Source: an uncultured Eubacteriales bacterium
Lineage (GTDB): Bacteria; Bacillota; Clostridia; Oscillospirales; CAG-272
NCBI GenBank assembly: GCA_934434925.1
Contig: CAKSAC010000006.1
Coordinates: 38,823 to 102,822, forward strand
Direction of reading: 5' to 3'
DNA: 64,000 bases
This document shows positions 1 to 9,593 of the stretch, one piece after another. The position numbers were made by a program, and so were the translations under genes. The notes under the pieces are model-generated. The model did not search any database, was not told the origin of the DNA, and saw nothing but the letters and a program-made list of their open reading frames with translations. Each line of letters starts with the position of its first letter. The first letter of the stretch is position 1.

Positions 1-1203
1 GACGCAGTCGGCGATACGGGCCGGGTCATACCAGGAGCCGAACCCGATTTCCTTCGCGGGAGAGTCCTCATCGAACCCCATCCCCGTGAGTATCACAAAC
101 AACCGGCGGCGTTCCGGATCCGGCAAAGCCGCCAAAACCCCCTTATCGGTTACGGCCGTGATTGCGTCGCGGCTGACGGCGCGCAGGGTCCTTGCCGTTT
201 CTTCCGTCACGGTGTACGGGGCGGGAGCGGGTTGCCGCGCCTTCTTCGCCGCAATCAGCGCATGCCTGACGGCCTCGTTCAGCCTCTCTTCGGTAAAGGT
301 TCCCCGGCGGAATTCTTCGGCCAACATCCGGAGACATTCTTTATGCGGGGTTCGGTAGTTCGGCAGGATGATGTCGTTTCCGGCGGCGATAGCCAGCCCC
401 ATCGCGCGTCCTTCGCCGTATTTTTGTAAAATGCCGCTCATCGCCAGGGAGTCTGTGTAGATCAGCCCGTCAAATCCCGCGCTCCGGAGAAGGCCGATGA
501 CCTTCGGCGACAGGCTGGCGGGAAGCGAGGGGTCGATTGCGCGAAAGACCGTATGCTCGGTCATCACCGCGGGAAGAAGCCCTTCTTTCATCAGGGTCAG
601 ATACGGTATCATGTTCCGGGCCCACAGGGTTTCTTCCTCTGCGTCGGACCGCCCCTCGGCCATATGCGTGTCATACGGGAACTCTATCCCGCCGGGATAA
701 TGCTTGCCGCATCCCGCAAAATTGTTCTCGCGGAAGGATTCCAGAATGAGACGCGCCTGTTCTGTCACTTTTTCCGCCGTATCGCCGAAAACGCGCTGTG
801 CTTTGCACGGGGCGTTCCCGCAAAGAATATCCACCACCGGACCCCATGTTCCCGTATAGCCGTCCGCGCGGGCAGAGGAAGCCAATGCGCGCGCATAAAT
901 CCGGGTGTATTCCGGGTTTTGGCAGGCGGCCAGCGTCAATAGCGGAACCGCAGGCAGACCGGACGGACTGTACCCCTGCTCCATATCCGCGACAAAAATC
1001 AGCGGCCGGTCGGTGGTCGCCGAAATCGCGGCAATCTCATCCCGGGCCATATCGTTTGTGCTGATCTGAAAGCAGAGCGCCTTCCCCTCCTTCGTAAGCT
1101 CCAGAATTTCTTCGCGCTCCGCCGGTATATGAAAACGTCGGACGCAAAGCACCGTGCCGAGTTTTTGTTCCAAGGTCATGTTTTTCACTTGTTCATCTGT
1201 CAT
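1..1203 (-). CDS. Beta-N-acetylhexosaminidase-like glycoside hydrolase family 3 (C-terminus off the window)
   Basis: 401 codons are visible; the 3' end lies beyond base 1. The GH3 signature KHYPG is at residues 167-171, and a TDSLAMSGI segment places the likely catalytic aspartate at residue 251, as in NagZ-type enzymes. GH3 beta-N-acetylhexosaminidases remove terminal N-acetylglucosamine from muropeptides or glycans. I see no signal peptide, so a cytoplasmic role such as cell-wall recycling is plausible. The ATG at 1203 has a GAGGG about 7 bases upstream; a second ATG eight codons later has no ribosome site. It lies 141 bases downstream of the beta-helix lipoprotein gene on the same strand and may be co-transcribed. 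The family call is firm; the substrate is inferred. Confidence 0.85.
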   Translation of the reverse strand, partial: MTDEQVKNMTLEQKLGTVLCVRRFHIPAEREEILELTKEGKALCFQISTNDMARDEIAAISATTDRPLIFVADMEQGYSPSGLPAVPLLTLAACQNPEYTRIYARALASSARADGYTGTWGPVVDILCGNAPCKAQRVFGDTAEKVTEQARLILESFRENNFAGCGKHYPGGIEFPYDTHMAEGRSDAEEETLWARNMIPYLTLMKEGLLPAVMTEHTVFRAIDPSLPASLSPKVIGLLRSAGFDGLIYTDSLAMSGILQKYGEGRAMGLAIAAGNDIILPNYRTPHKECLRMLAEEFRRGTFTEERLNEAVRHALIAAKKARQPAPAPYTVTEETARTLRAVSRDAITAVTDKGVLAALPDPERRRLFVILTGMGFDEDSPAKEIGFGSWYDPARIADCV

Positions 1204-1344
1204 TCTCCGACCCTCGTCTGTCTTTTTTCTTTTTTCGCCGCGCCGCGGTTTTGCACATTTTCGCCGCGCCGCAGCTCCGGCCGGGGGCCTTGCTTTCAAA
1301 GCCCCCTTTTTGACCGGTCGCCTTGCAAAAGGGCGGAATTTTTA

Positions 1345-4300
1345 TCAGTTGTCGTACTGCCAATAATCAAACAGGTCGCAAAGCCCTGCGTCTATTCCGC
1401 GCTCGCCTTCATAATTGCGGAGGAACCGTTCGCCCATTTCCTGCGTAATGGCGGCGCGTCCTTCCTCGGAGAGCGCATATTCGTATTCTTCCGCGCCGGG
1501 GATAATTTCCTTATAGAAGAACCAATAGTAGTTGTTGTCAATGTCGGCCGTGTCGATATATCCGTAATAATTGGCCGCACCGTCTGTCACCGTGCTCTTT
1601 ACGCTGACTTCGCCCGTCGGTTTTCCGTCTTTTTGCACGGGGGTGCCGCCGAGAACGATGTTATCCCGGATCACACAACAGGAAGGTCCGCGCCAGGCGC
1701 GTTCCATCGACGCAATCTCTTCATACGTGAAGGTCACGCCCTCTTCCGGGTTTGTCACGGTCTTGGTGCTCTGATCGACAAAGACCTTTGCCCCTTCGTT
1801 GTTCAGATAGTAGTATGCCGGGATGGTAAACACGGTTCCCACGGGTGCGCCGGTATAGGTATAGGTCTTTCCGGACAGTTGGGCCGGCACGTAGAAATAG
1901 CGCGGTTCGTATCCTTTGGCACCGCATTTGTTCGTCTCCGTGTGCGCTGTGACGATCATTTTGATGCCTTCGACCTGATTCATGTATTCCGGGAAGCGTT
2001 CGCGCCATGCTTTCTGCGCACATTCTTCCAGATAGAGTTTTACCTCACGTTCCCGGCGGCCGTACCACCAATGCCCCGCAAGGCTCTGATACCAGGACTG
2101 TCCGCCGAGGGTGTTGCCCGCGTAATCCGTGGCGACATGTACCGGGTTCCCGACCTGGGAATATCCGGCGTCATCCCAAAAATAGTAGAAGAGCGCGCTC
2201 TGGTTGATCTGGTCGGAACTGCCGGACGGAATCGGCGTGTTTTCGTCCACTGCGTCGCCTTTGGCCGCCACCTGCGCGGGGTTCCGGAGAATCATGATAT
2301 TCTGCCAGCAGACGTTCCCGTACCCCGACGAAGAATACCACCCTTTGTTGAGGTCGGATTTGGAGCCGAGCGTAGAAATCATGTTGCCGTAAGTATAGTT
2401 TCCGCTGGCCTGCCCGTCGTTGTATACGGCGTTGTGGGTCGCGTTGAATCTGTGAAAGAGATTGTACCGGAAGTGGTTGCCGCGGGTCGTCCATCCGTGT
2501 ACATAAATCATCCCGCCGTCCACCACGTCGGCGCTTCCGCCGTCAAAGCGGTTGTATTCCAGGATACAGTCAGCCGCGTTGTCTCCCGATACCGTACAGT
2601 TGCTGAAGAAATTGTGCGAAATGACCATCCGGCATCCGCTGAAGGAGATTCCCGTCTGGCGTGTGGGGGCCGTATCGTGGAAGACCGAGTTCTGTATGAC
2701 ATTCTCGGAAGGCACGAGCGTACGGAAGGAAGAGGGCGACGAAATCTGCACCAGCCCCCCGTTAACGCACCGGGAGAAATCGGAATACAGGATCGCCAGC
2801 CGGCGGCATTCCCGTGCGTAAAGGTTGCTATGCATAGTATTCTTTACAGAAACGTTCTGGATAAAGACGTTTTCGCAACTGAAAAGCGCAATCCCGTATT
2901 GCGTGGAGCTGGATATCTCGATCCCGTCGATCACCAGGTTTTTCACCGTATCGGCCCTTATGATATCGTAACTCCCGCCGACGCCGCTGGTCAGCGACTT
3001 CTCATCCTCGTAAAAATCATCGGTGGGATACAGGAAGATATAGCCGCTCTCTTCGTCATAGAACCATTCGCCGGGGGCATCCAGCGCCTCGATGGCGTTG
3101 AAGAGATAAAAGGTGTTGCGCCTGGCCGGGGAGTTTGCGGAATGCTTACAGCCCCAGCTGTTGGGCTGTACGGATTTCAGCGCCCAGTGTCCTTTTTGCT
3201 GATACGGATTTCCGTTTTCGTCATAAAGGGTGCAGTCTTCGGCCGCATTGCCGTCCGGAACAAAGGTGCCGAGGAGTTTTTCCCCGTTCGGCCCCCGGTG
3301 CCAGTAGGGCTTTCCGTTGATGTCCAACGCAAGATTATAGTAAGCGAATTCCCATCCTTCAAAGGTCGAGCCGAAATACCAGATGTTGCCGGTGTTGACC
3401 CAGGACAGGACCTCGTCGGCCATCTCCTGCGCCCCGGCTCCGTTCACTTTCCCGCTCAAAAGGCGGATCTGCCAGCCGATCGGCGTATTTTCATCGATTC
3501 CCGCCTCGCGGCAACGTTCTATCCACTGGGAATACAGGTCGGAGCCTTCTTTGACCGTCACGCGCCCCGTATCGTCCACCATGGTGAAATAGAGGAGTTC
3601 GGTAATATCGCATCCGCTGTTCGGATAGCGGGCAAGCGTATATTCTTCGTCTCCGAGATAGAGCCGGGGCGGCCCGCCCGAGGTCGTGATGGAGGGAATA
3701 CTTCTCTTGTCCAGCCCCTGGTCTTCAAGCGTTGTAATCAGCACCTTATCCCGTGCGGACGCGGGAATGCGCGCCACAAGATCGGCGACCGCTATCTGAT
3801 CGACGGCGCGGGAGAACCGGTCTTTATTCCATTCGCGGTTGGCCGTCAGCGTGACCTTTTCTCCTTCGTAGGCCTTGATGAAGAGAGGGCTGCCGGGCGT
3901 TCCGCTGTGCAAAGAGGTGATGAACGCGGTCGCAGACATTTGATACTTGCCGCCCATCATCCAGATGATCCCGCCCTTTTTGCCTTTCATCGCGTGCAGG
4001 GCGCGGTCGAGCGTCGCAAACGGGGCTTCTTTTGTGCCGGGATTTTCATCGTTTCCGCTCGGGCTGACATAGATTTCGCGTTTTTGCGCAATCGGATAAT
4101 CGGTATGTACCACTCTTTCCAGCACCCGGACTTCTTTGGGCAGTTCATCCCGGGCGAGTTCAAACCGGGCAAAAACATTGTCCGCCGTGGTCTCATACCG
4201 GAGTTCCGCAAAATCGTCCAGCGCGCCGATTGGCGGCAATTCGAGCGAATACTGAATCGTTTCCGCCAACGGGCCGCTCAGGGCGTTGTCGAGAGGCAGT

Positions 4301-5157
4301 GCCAGCGTACCGCCGTGGCCCGCCATCAGGCCGACCAGTTTCAGGGTCGCGGAGTACGCCCCGAGATACCCTTCTCCGCAAAGAAGAACATGGTCGCCGC
4401 TCCCAAAGATGCCGTACCCTTCCGTGATTGCTTCGCTTTCGGCCCGTTTCCCGCTCAGCGTTCCGATGCGGATCTCATGGGCCGCCACGTCGTCTTTCTC
4501 GGTTTTGAGCGGAACCAACACACCGCAAGCGTCGGCAATCGCTTCGTGGAGATAGACGCCAAGATCATACGCGTCGCGTTCATAGACGATCGAATATTCC
4601 GTCACGTCGCGGCCCGCGAGGGTAAGCCCGCTGTAACGGTACTCCGCGCGGTGCAACTGTTTTTCTCCGGGATAATAATAAGCGCCGTCGCGCAGATAGT
4701 CGTCCAGATATTTCCGTACCGCGCTCATCAGCGCGTCGGGGCTGCCGCCGTTGATGACCAGGCGTTCATTTTCCCAATAAATGGCCCAGTCATCCCGGCC
4801 GACGCGCACGCTGGCGCTTTCGGGGCGGTTGGTGTTTCCGATCAGAATCTCTTTTGTTCCGGTCGGAATCCCTTCGTCTTTCAGATACGTATCCTCTTTC
4901 ATGCGGATATACACGCCGCTCTTTTCACGGAACTCCGTGCAGAAGGCGCGCACCGCCTTGAAGCTGTCAATATCCATCCCCTCGGGATACCGGATGACAT
5001 ACTCTTCCACTCCTTCGATCTTCCCGTCCGGCTTGATCTTTTCTCCGCACCCCGCCAGGCAGAAGGCAGAGAGGAGCAGACCGACCAGTAACAGGCCAAA
5101 AAGAAGAGAGAGGGCGGCACGCCTTGTGCCGGGTTGTGCCTTTTTCGTTGCTTTCAC
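1345..5157 (-). CDS. Large secreted lipoprotein with right-handed beta-helix domain
   Basis: 1270 residues. I chose the GTG at 5157 because AGGAGG lies 8 bases upstream and it gives a clean lipoprotein signal: basic N-terminus, hydrophobic core, lipobox LAGC with the lipidated Cys at residue 37. Residues from about 60 to 400 contain an EILIGNTNRPES segment of unknown function. A YVSPSGNDENPGT motif then opens a long repetitive region typical of parallel beta-helix (pectate-lyase-like) proteins. The middle and C-terminal regions are closely similar to the protein at 25901-28852, which lacks the signal and N-terminal domain. Beta-helix proteins of this size usually bind or cleave polysaccharides. 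No catalytic residue can be assigned by eye, so the substrate is unknown. Confidence 0.85.
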   Translation of the reverse strand: MKATKKAQPGTRRAALSLLFGLLLVGLLLSAFCLAGCGEKIKPDGKIEGVEEYVIRYPEGMDIDSFKAVRAFCTEFREKSGVYIRMKEDTYLKDEGIPTGTKEILIGNTNRPESASVRVGRDDWAIYWENERLVINGGSPDALMSAVRKYLDDYLRDGAYYYPGEKQLHRAEYRYSGLTLAGRDVTEYSIVYERDAYDLGVYLHEAIADACGVLVPLKTEKDDVAAHEIRIGTLSGKRAESEAITEGYGIFGSGDHVLLCGEGYLGAYSATLKLVGLMAGHGGTLALPLDNALSGPLAETIQYSLELPPIGALDDFAELRYETTADNVFARFELARDELPKEVRVLERVVHTDYPIAQKREIYVSPSGNDENPGTKEAPFATLDRALHAMKGKKGGIIWMMGGKYQMSATAFITSLHSGTPGSPLFIKAYEGEKVTLTANREWNKDRFSRAVDQIAVADLVARIPASARDKVLITTLEDQGLDKRSIPSITTSGGPPRLYLGDEEYTLARYPNSGCDITELLYFTMVDDTGRVTVKEGSDLYSQWIERCREAGIDENTPIGWQIRLLSGKVNGAGAQEMADEVLSWVNTGNIWYFGSTFEGWEFAYYNLALDINGKPYWHRGPNGEKLLGTFVPDGNAAEDCTLYDENGNPYQQKGHWALKSVQPNSWGCKHSANSPARRNTFYLFNAIEALDAPGEWFYDEESGYIFLYPTDDFYEDEKSLTSGVGGSYDIIRADTVKNLVIDGIEISSSTQYGIALFSCENVFIQNVSVKNTMHSNLYARECRRLAILYSDFSRCVNGGLVQISSPSSFRTLVPSENVIQNSVFHDTAPTRQTGISFSGCRMVISHNFFSNCTVSGDNAADCILEYNRFDGGSADVVDGGMIYVHGWTTRGNHFRYNLFHRFNATHNAVYNDGQASGNYTYGNMISTLGSKSDLNKGWYSSSGYGNVCWQNIMILRNPAQVAAKGDAVDENTPIPSGSSDQINQSALFYYFWDDAGYSQVGNPVHVATDYAGNTLGGQSWYQSLAGHWWYGRREREVKLYLEECAQKAWRERFPEYMNQVEGIKMIVTAHTETNKCGAKGYEPRYFYVPAQLSGKTYTYTGAPVGTVFTIPAYYYLNNEGAKVFVDQSTKTVTNPEEGVTFTYEEIASMERAWRGPSCCVIRDNIVLGGTPVQKDGKPTGEVSVKSTVTDGAANYYGYIDTADIDNNYYWFFYKEIIPGAEEYEYALSEEGRAAITQEMGERFLRNYEGERGIDAGLCDLFDYWQYDN

Positions 5158-5339
5158 TGTGAGATCCTCCTTCGATTTTTTGCGGCCGCACCGCGCGTTG
5201 AGTTTCTTTTTTATCGCCCTTTTTATTTCGGCAACCCTCTTTTTCCGTATGCGCAACAGGTTCCGCGCACCGCAAGACCCGAAGCGAAATAATACAAAAA
5301 AGGGGAGACTGCCAGGCATCCAAGAGCCATTCCTGTTTC

Positions 5340-5369
5340 ATTTTACCACACTTTGCTGAAAAAAAGCAA
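5340..5369 (-). promoter_or_regulatory. Putative sigma-A promoter of the beta-helix lipoprotein gene
   Basis: On the minus strand TTGCTT (5364-5369) and TAAAAT (5340-5345) are separated by 18 bases, with a TG one base before the -10 box (extended -10). It would give a leader of about 175 bases. The 362-base gap 5158-5519 holds this promoter, the ileS promoter and a leader hairpin; I see no gene in it. Confidence 0.5.
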
Positions 5370-5428
5370 CTCCCGACGGGCATTTTTTGTAAAAAACCGT
5401 TCAGTGCCTGTGCTTTTCTCCGCTTTGC

Positions 5429-5457
5429 TTGACAAGTCTTCCGAAAAAGTATATAAT
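5429..5457 (+). promoter_or_regulatory. Consensus sigma-A promoter of ileS
   Basis: Perfect TTGACA (5429-5434) and TATAAT (5452-5457) with a 17-base spacer. The predicted leader is only about 55 bases, too short for a T-box. Confidence 0.85.
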
Positions 5458-5481
5458 CTATTTTATGTTTGGATAATATAT

Positions 5482-5503
5482 CGCGCTCCTGTGCGGGAGC
5501 GCG
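5482..5503 (+). promoter_or_regulatory. Leader hairpin directly upstream of the ileS ribosome site
   Basis: CGCGCTCC and GGAGCGCG form a perfect 8-bp stem around a 6-base loop, ending 6 bases before the GGGAG ribosome site. There is no T-run, so it is not an intrinsic terminator. It may stabilise the transcript or modulate translation. Confidence 0.5.
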
Positions 5504-5519
5504 CAGAAAGGGAGAACCC

Positions 5520-8500
5520 ATGTATAAAAAAGTGTCCGCCAATGTGGATTTTGTGAAGCAGGAAAAAGAAATCCTTCGTTTCTGGCAGAAAAACAAAATC
5601 TTTGAAAAAAGCGTTGACAGCCGCCGGGAAGGAGAAAACTATACTTTCTATGACGGCCCGCCGACCGCAAACGGGAAACCGCACATCGGCCATGTGCTGA
5701 CCCGCGTCATCAAGGATATGATCCCGCGCTACCGCGCCATGAAGGGCGCGCACGTCCTGCGGAAGGCCGGCTGGGATACCCACGGTCTGCCGGTAGAGCT
5801 GGAAGTGGAGAAAAAGCTCGGCCTGGACGGGAAAGAACAGATTGAACAGTACGGCATCGCCCCCTTCATCCGGGAATGCAAGGAGAGCGTATGGAAGTAC
5901 AAGGGGATGTGGGAAGAGTTCTCGGGCGCTGTCGGTTTCTGGGCGGACATGGACAATCCCTATGTCACCTACCACAATGATTACATCGAATCCGAATGGT
6001 GGGCGCTGAAACAGATTTACGATCGCGGCCTGCTTTACCGCGGTTTCAAAACCGTTCCCTACTGCCCGCGTTGCGGCACCCCGCTTTCAAGCCATGAAGT
6101 CGCGCAGGGCTATAAAACCGTCAAAGAACGCTCGGCTGTCGTGCGGTTCCGCGCCCGGGATGAGGACGCATATTTTCTGGCCTGGACGACCACCCCGTGG
6201 ACGCTCCCTTCCAACACGGCCCTCTGTGTGAACGCCGACGAAGAGTATTGCCGCGTCCGCGCGGCGGACGGGAAGGTTTACTATATGGCCAAGCCCCTGT
6301 TGGATACCGTCCTCGGCCCGCTTGCAAAAGACGGCGCGCCCGCCTATGAGATATTGGAGATCATGAAAGGCTCCGCGCTTGAAGGCCGCCGGTACGAGCC
6401 TCTCTACGCCTGCGCCGCCGATACCGCCGCGGCCCAGGGAAAACAAGCGCACTTCGTGCTTTGCGACCCCTATGTATCGATGTCGGACGGAACCGGTATC
6501 GTCCATATCGCGCCGGCTTTCGGCGAGGATGACAGCCGGATCGGGAAAAAATACGACCTTCCCTTTATCCAGAAGGTGGACGCCCGCGGCGACATGACGG
6601 CCGACACCCCGTATGCCGGGCTTTTCGTCAAGGATGCCGACCCGCTGATCCTGCGCGACCTTGACCGTGACGGGCTTCTCTTCTCCGCACCGAAATTCGA
6701 GCATGAATATCCCTTCTGCTGGCGTTGCGATACTCCCCTCATCTATTACGCCCAGGATACCTGGTTCATCCGGATGAGCGAGGTGCGCGACGACCTGATC
6801 CGCAACAACAAAACCGTCAACTGGATTCCCGCCAATATCGGGGAAGGGCGGTTCGGCGACTGGCTGAAAAACGTGCAGGACTGGGGTCTTTCCCGGAACC
6901 GCTATTGGGGAACGCCGCTCAATATCTGGGAGTGTTCCTGCGGCAGGCGCGTCTCGGTCGGCTCGATTGCCGAACTCCGTTCGCTCTCGGACAACTGCCC
7001 CGAAAATATTGAACTGCACCGCCCCTATATCGATGCCGTGACCATCCCCTGCCCCGACTGCGGCAAAACGATGAAACGCGTCAGCGCGGTCATTGACTGC
7101 TGGTTTGACTCGGGTGCCATGCCCTTTGCCCAGTGGCACTATCCCTTTGAAAACAAAGAGCTGTTTGAAAAGAACTTCCCGGCCGACTTCATCAGTGAAG
7201 CCATCGACCAGACGCGCGGCTGGTTCTATTCGCTGATGGCCATTTCCACGCTGATTTTCAACAAAGCGCCCTATAAAAACGTCATTGTCCTCGGCCATGT
7301 GCTGGACAAAGACGGGCAAAAGATGTCAAAATCCAAAGGCAATGCCGCCGATCCTATGGAAGAACTTGGAAAGTACGGAGCCGACGCGATCCGCTGGTAT
7401 TTCTATTCCAACAGTGCGCCGTGGCTCCCGAACAAATACCATGAAGGCGCGGTGCTGGAAGGCCGCAACAAATTTATCGGCACCCTGTGGAACACCTACT
7501 CTTTCTTTGTCCTTTACGCCAATATCGACGGGTTTGACCCGGCAAAATACCCGCTTGACCCCGCCGCCCTGACCGTCATGGACCGCTGGATTCTCTCGCG
7601 CCTGCAAAGCACCGTCCTGGAAACCGACAAACATCTCTCGTCTTACGAGATTCCCGAAACGGCCCGCGCCTTGCAGGACTTTGTGAACGACCTCAGCAAC
7701 TGGTATGTCCGCCGTTGCCGCGAACGTTTCTGGGCGCACGGGATGGAAGCCGACAAGATCGCCGCTTACCACACCCTCTTTACCTCTCTCGTCACCCTTG
7801 CCGAGATTTCCGCGCCGATGATTCCTTTCACGGCCGAAGAGATTTACCAGAACCTCGTCCGGACCCATAACGCCTCGGCTCCCGAGAGCGTCCATCTCTG
7901 CGACTTCCCGTCGGCAGACCCGTCTCTTCTTGACAAAACGCTGGAAGCAAACATGGAGAAGGTCCTGCAGATCGTCTCGCTCGGCCGTGCCTGCCGGAAT
8001 GCCGCCTCGGTCAAAAACCGTCAGCCGCTTGCGGCCATGTATGTGATGAGCGACGGCGATCTTCCCGCATTCTTCACCGATATTATCCGGGATGAGCTGA
8101 ACCTGCGCGAGGTGATTTTCACCGATTCGGTCCGCTCCTTCACCACTTACACCTTCAAGCCTCAACTCCGCACGGTCGGGCCGAAGTACGGCCGTTATCT
8201 CGCTTTCATCCGCGAAGCGCTGTCCGCCGCGGACGGGAACGAAGCGCATGATCGCCTGACGGCCGACGGGCAGTTGGTTCTGCACGCGCCGGACGGTACA
8301 AAAATCGCCCTCGGGGAAGAAGACCTGCTCATCGAACAGGTCCGGGAACCGGGGTATGAATCGCTTTCCGACCGCGGCATCACCGTGGTGCTGGATGTCC
8401 GGCTGACTGACGAACTGCTGGAAGAGGGCTATCTGCGCGAACTCATCAGCAAAGTGCAGACCATGCGCAAAGACAGCGGCTTTGAAGTGACCGACCATAT

Positions 8501-8666
8501 CACGCTCACCGTCGGCGGCAGTGAAAAGATCGCCGCCGTTGCGAAAGCGCATGAAGCGCAGCTCACCCGCGCCACCCTGTCCGATTGTCTCATCCTTGCC
8601 GAAAACGACGGCCGCGAATGGAACCTGAACGGCGAAACCGTCCGTATCACCGTCCGGAAGGTCTGA
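5520..8666 (+). CDS. ileS: Isoleucyl-tRNA synthetase, type 2 (eukaryote-like)
   Basis: 1048 residues. It charges tRNA-Ile with isoleucine in the cytoplasm. HIGH is at residues 55-58 and KMSKS at 601-605, with the editing (CP1) domain between them and a long C-terminal anticodon-binding region. The N-terminal style (YTFYDGPPTANGKPHIGH, GWDTHGLPVE), the length and the lack of the C-terminal zinc finger of ordinary bacterial enzymes mark it as the type 2 form, which is typically less sensitive to mupirocin. The ATG at 5520 has GGGAG 5-6 bases upstream, so I rejected an ATG 17 codons earlier. It is a single gene behind a strong promoter, without a T-box. Confidence 0.95.
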   Translation: MYKKVSANVDFVKQEKEILRFWQKNKIFEKSVDSRREGENYTFYDGPPTANGKPHIGHVLTRVIKDMIPRYRAMKGAHVLRKAGWDTHGLPVELEVEKKLGLDGKEQIEQYGIAPFIRECKESVWKYKGMWEEFSGAVGFWADMDNPYVTYHNDYIESEWWALKQIYDRGLLYRGFKTVPYCPRCGTPLSSHEVAQGYKTVKERSAVVRFRARDEDAYFLAWTTTPWTLPSNTALCVNADEEYCRVRAADGKVYYMAKPLLDTVLGPLAKDGAPAYEILEIMKGSALEGRRYEPLYACAADTAAAQGKQAHFVLCDPYVSMSDGTGIVHIAPAFGEDDSRIGKKYDLPFIQKVDARGDMTADTPYAGLFVKDADPLILRDLDRDGLLFSAPKFEHEYPFCWRCDTPLIYYAQDTWFIRMSEVRDDLIRNNKTVNWIPANIGEGRFGDWLKNVQDWGLSRNRYWGTPLNIWECSCGRRVSVGSIAELRSLSDNCPENIELHRPYIDAVTIPCPDCGKTMKRVSAVIDCWFDSGAMPFAQWHYPFENKELFEKNFPADFISEAIDQTRGWFYSLMAISTLIFNKAPYKNVIVLGHVLDKDGQKMSKSKGNAADPMEELGKYGADAIRWYFYSNSAPWLPNKYHEGAVLEGRNKFIGTLWNTYSFFVLYANIDGFDPAKYPLDPAALTVMDRWILSRLQSTVLETDKHLSSYEIPETARALQDFVNDLSNWYVRRCRERFWAHGMEADKIAAYHTLFTSLVTLAEISAPMIPFTAEEIYQNLVRTHNASAPESVHLCDFPSADPSLLDKTLEANMEKVLQIVSLGRACRNAASVKNRQPLAAMYVMSDGDLPAFFTDIIRDELNLREVIFTDSVRSFTTYTFKPQLRTVGPKYGRYLAFIREALSAADGNEAHDRLTADGQLVLHAPDGTKIALGEEDLLIEQVREPGYESLSDRGITVVLDVRLTDELLEEGYLRELISKVQTMRKDSGFEVTDHITLTVGGSEKIAAVAKAHEAQLTRATLSDCLILAENDGREWNLNGETVRITVRKV

Positions 8667-8697
8667 CCGCTCTGTACGCCCCCCTTAAAAAATCTGC

Positions 8698-8776
8698 CCC
8701 CGCAACGCCCCGAAAAATCTGACTGCCCCGGAGAGAATCCGACCCCGCAACGCCCCGAAAAATCTGACTGCCCCGG
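8698..8776 (+). repeat. 45-bp tandem repeat after ileS
   Basis: A 34-base block is repeated exactly at 8698-8731 and 8743-8776 (period 45), starting 31 bases after the ileS stop. It is GC-rich and forms no terminator I can see. Confidence 0.85.
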
Positions 8777-8843
8777 GCGTTGCCCCGCCGTAAACCGAAA
8801 TTATGCGAAGCGCCTGCCGGGCGCAAACCGAAGGAGAATCATC

Positions 8844-9593
8844 ATGAACGAAAAAACCCTTGCCACCGTCGGAGGTCTGCCGATTACCGAAACCGATCTT
8901 GCCGCCCTGTACGCCACCCTCGGCCCGCGGGCAGACGCCTATAAAACGCCGGAGGGCCGCGCCGCGCTTCTGGAAGAACTGATCGGCCGCAAGCTCTTCC
9001 TGCTGGAAGCACAGAAGAATCTGTTTGAAGCCGAACCCGAGTTCCGGGAACAGATGAAGCGCGCCAAAGAACAGCTCCTCACCGAATATGCCATCCGCCG
9101 CGCGCTCTCGTCGGTCCGCGTCACCGAGGAAGAGGTCCGCAAATTCTATGACGACAACCAGGACAAATTCAACGCGGGCGAAACCGTTTCGGCTTCGCAC
9201 ATTTTGGTGGACAGCGAGGAAAAGGCCAAAGAAATCGCCGCAAAGATCGCGTCGGGAGAGAAGACCTTTGAAGAGGCCGCCAAAGAATACAGTTCCTGTC
9301 CTTCCCGCGAAGCCGGCGGCGCTCTCGGCGAATTCGGCCGCGGGCAAATGGTGCCGGAATTTGAAGAAGCCGCCTTTGCGCTGGAACCGGGCAAAATCAG
9401 CGAGCCGGTCAAGACGCAGTTCGGCTGGCATCTGATCCGCGTCGGCGCCAAAAACAAGGAAAAGCCCATCAGTTATTCCGAAGCCCGCGAGACAATTTTT
9501 CAGAAACTGACGGCCGAAAAGCAACAGGCCGCCTACCGCAGTAAAATCAACCAGTTGAAAATCATGTTTCCGGTGGACAAGCTCTCGTTATGA
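8844..9593 (+). CDS. Parvulin-type peptidyl-prolyl isomerase (cytoplasmic PpiC/SurA-like)
   Basis: 249 residues. It has an N-terminal helical chaperone-like part (about 1-115), then a rotamase domain with the parvulin signatures SASHILVDS, GGALGEFGRGQMVPEFE and FGWHLIRV (about 120-220). Parvulins isomerise peptidyl-prolyl bonds during folding. Unlike PrsA it has no signal peptide or lipobox, so it should act in the cytoplasm. A GGAG ribosome site precedes the ATG. Its stop overlaps the start of the next gene by 4 bases (ATGA), so it is translationally coupled to the glycosyltransferase and belongs to a three-gene operon. Confidence 0.9.
   Translation: MNEKTLATVGGLPITETDLAALYATLGPRADAYKTPEGRAALLEELIGRKLFLLEAQKNLFEAEPEFREQMKRAKEQLLTEYAIRRALSSVRVTEEEVRKFYDDNQDKFNAGETVSASHILVDSEEKAKEIAAKIASGEKTFEEAAKEYSSCPSREAGGALGEFGRGQMVPEFEEAAFALEPGKISEPVKTQFGWHLIRVGAKNKEKPISYSEARETIFQKLTAEKQQAAYRSKINQLKIMFPVDKLSL

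Noticed and set aside
1129..5091. Very long open frame on the plus strand opposite the beta-helix lipoprotein
   Set aside because: Composition follows the third-codon bias of the minus gene, it has no ribosome site, and its translation shows no known domain. The same applies to long frames opposite the second beta-helix gene and gyrB.
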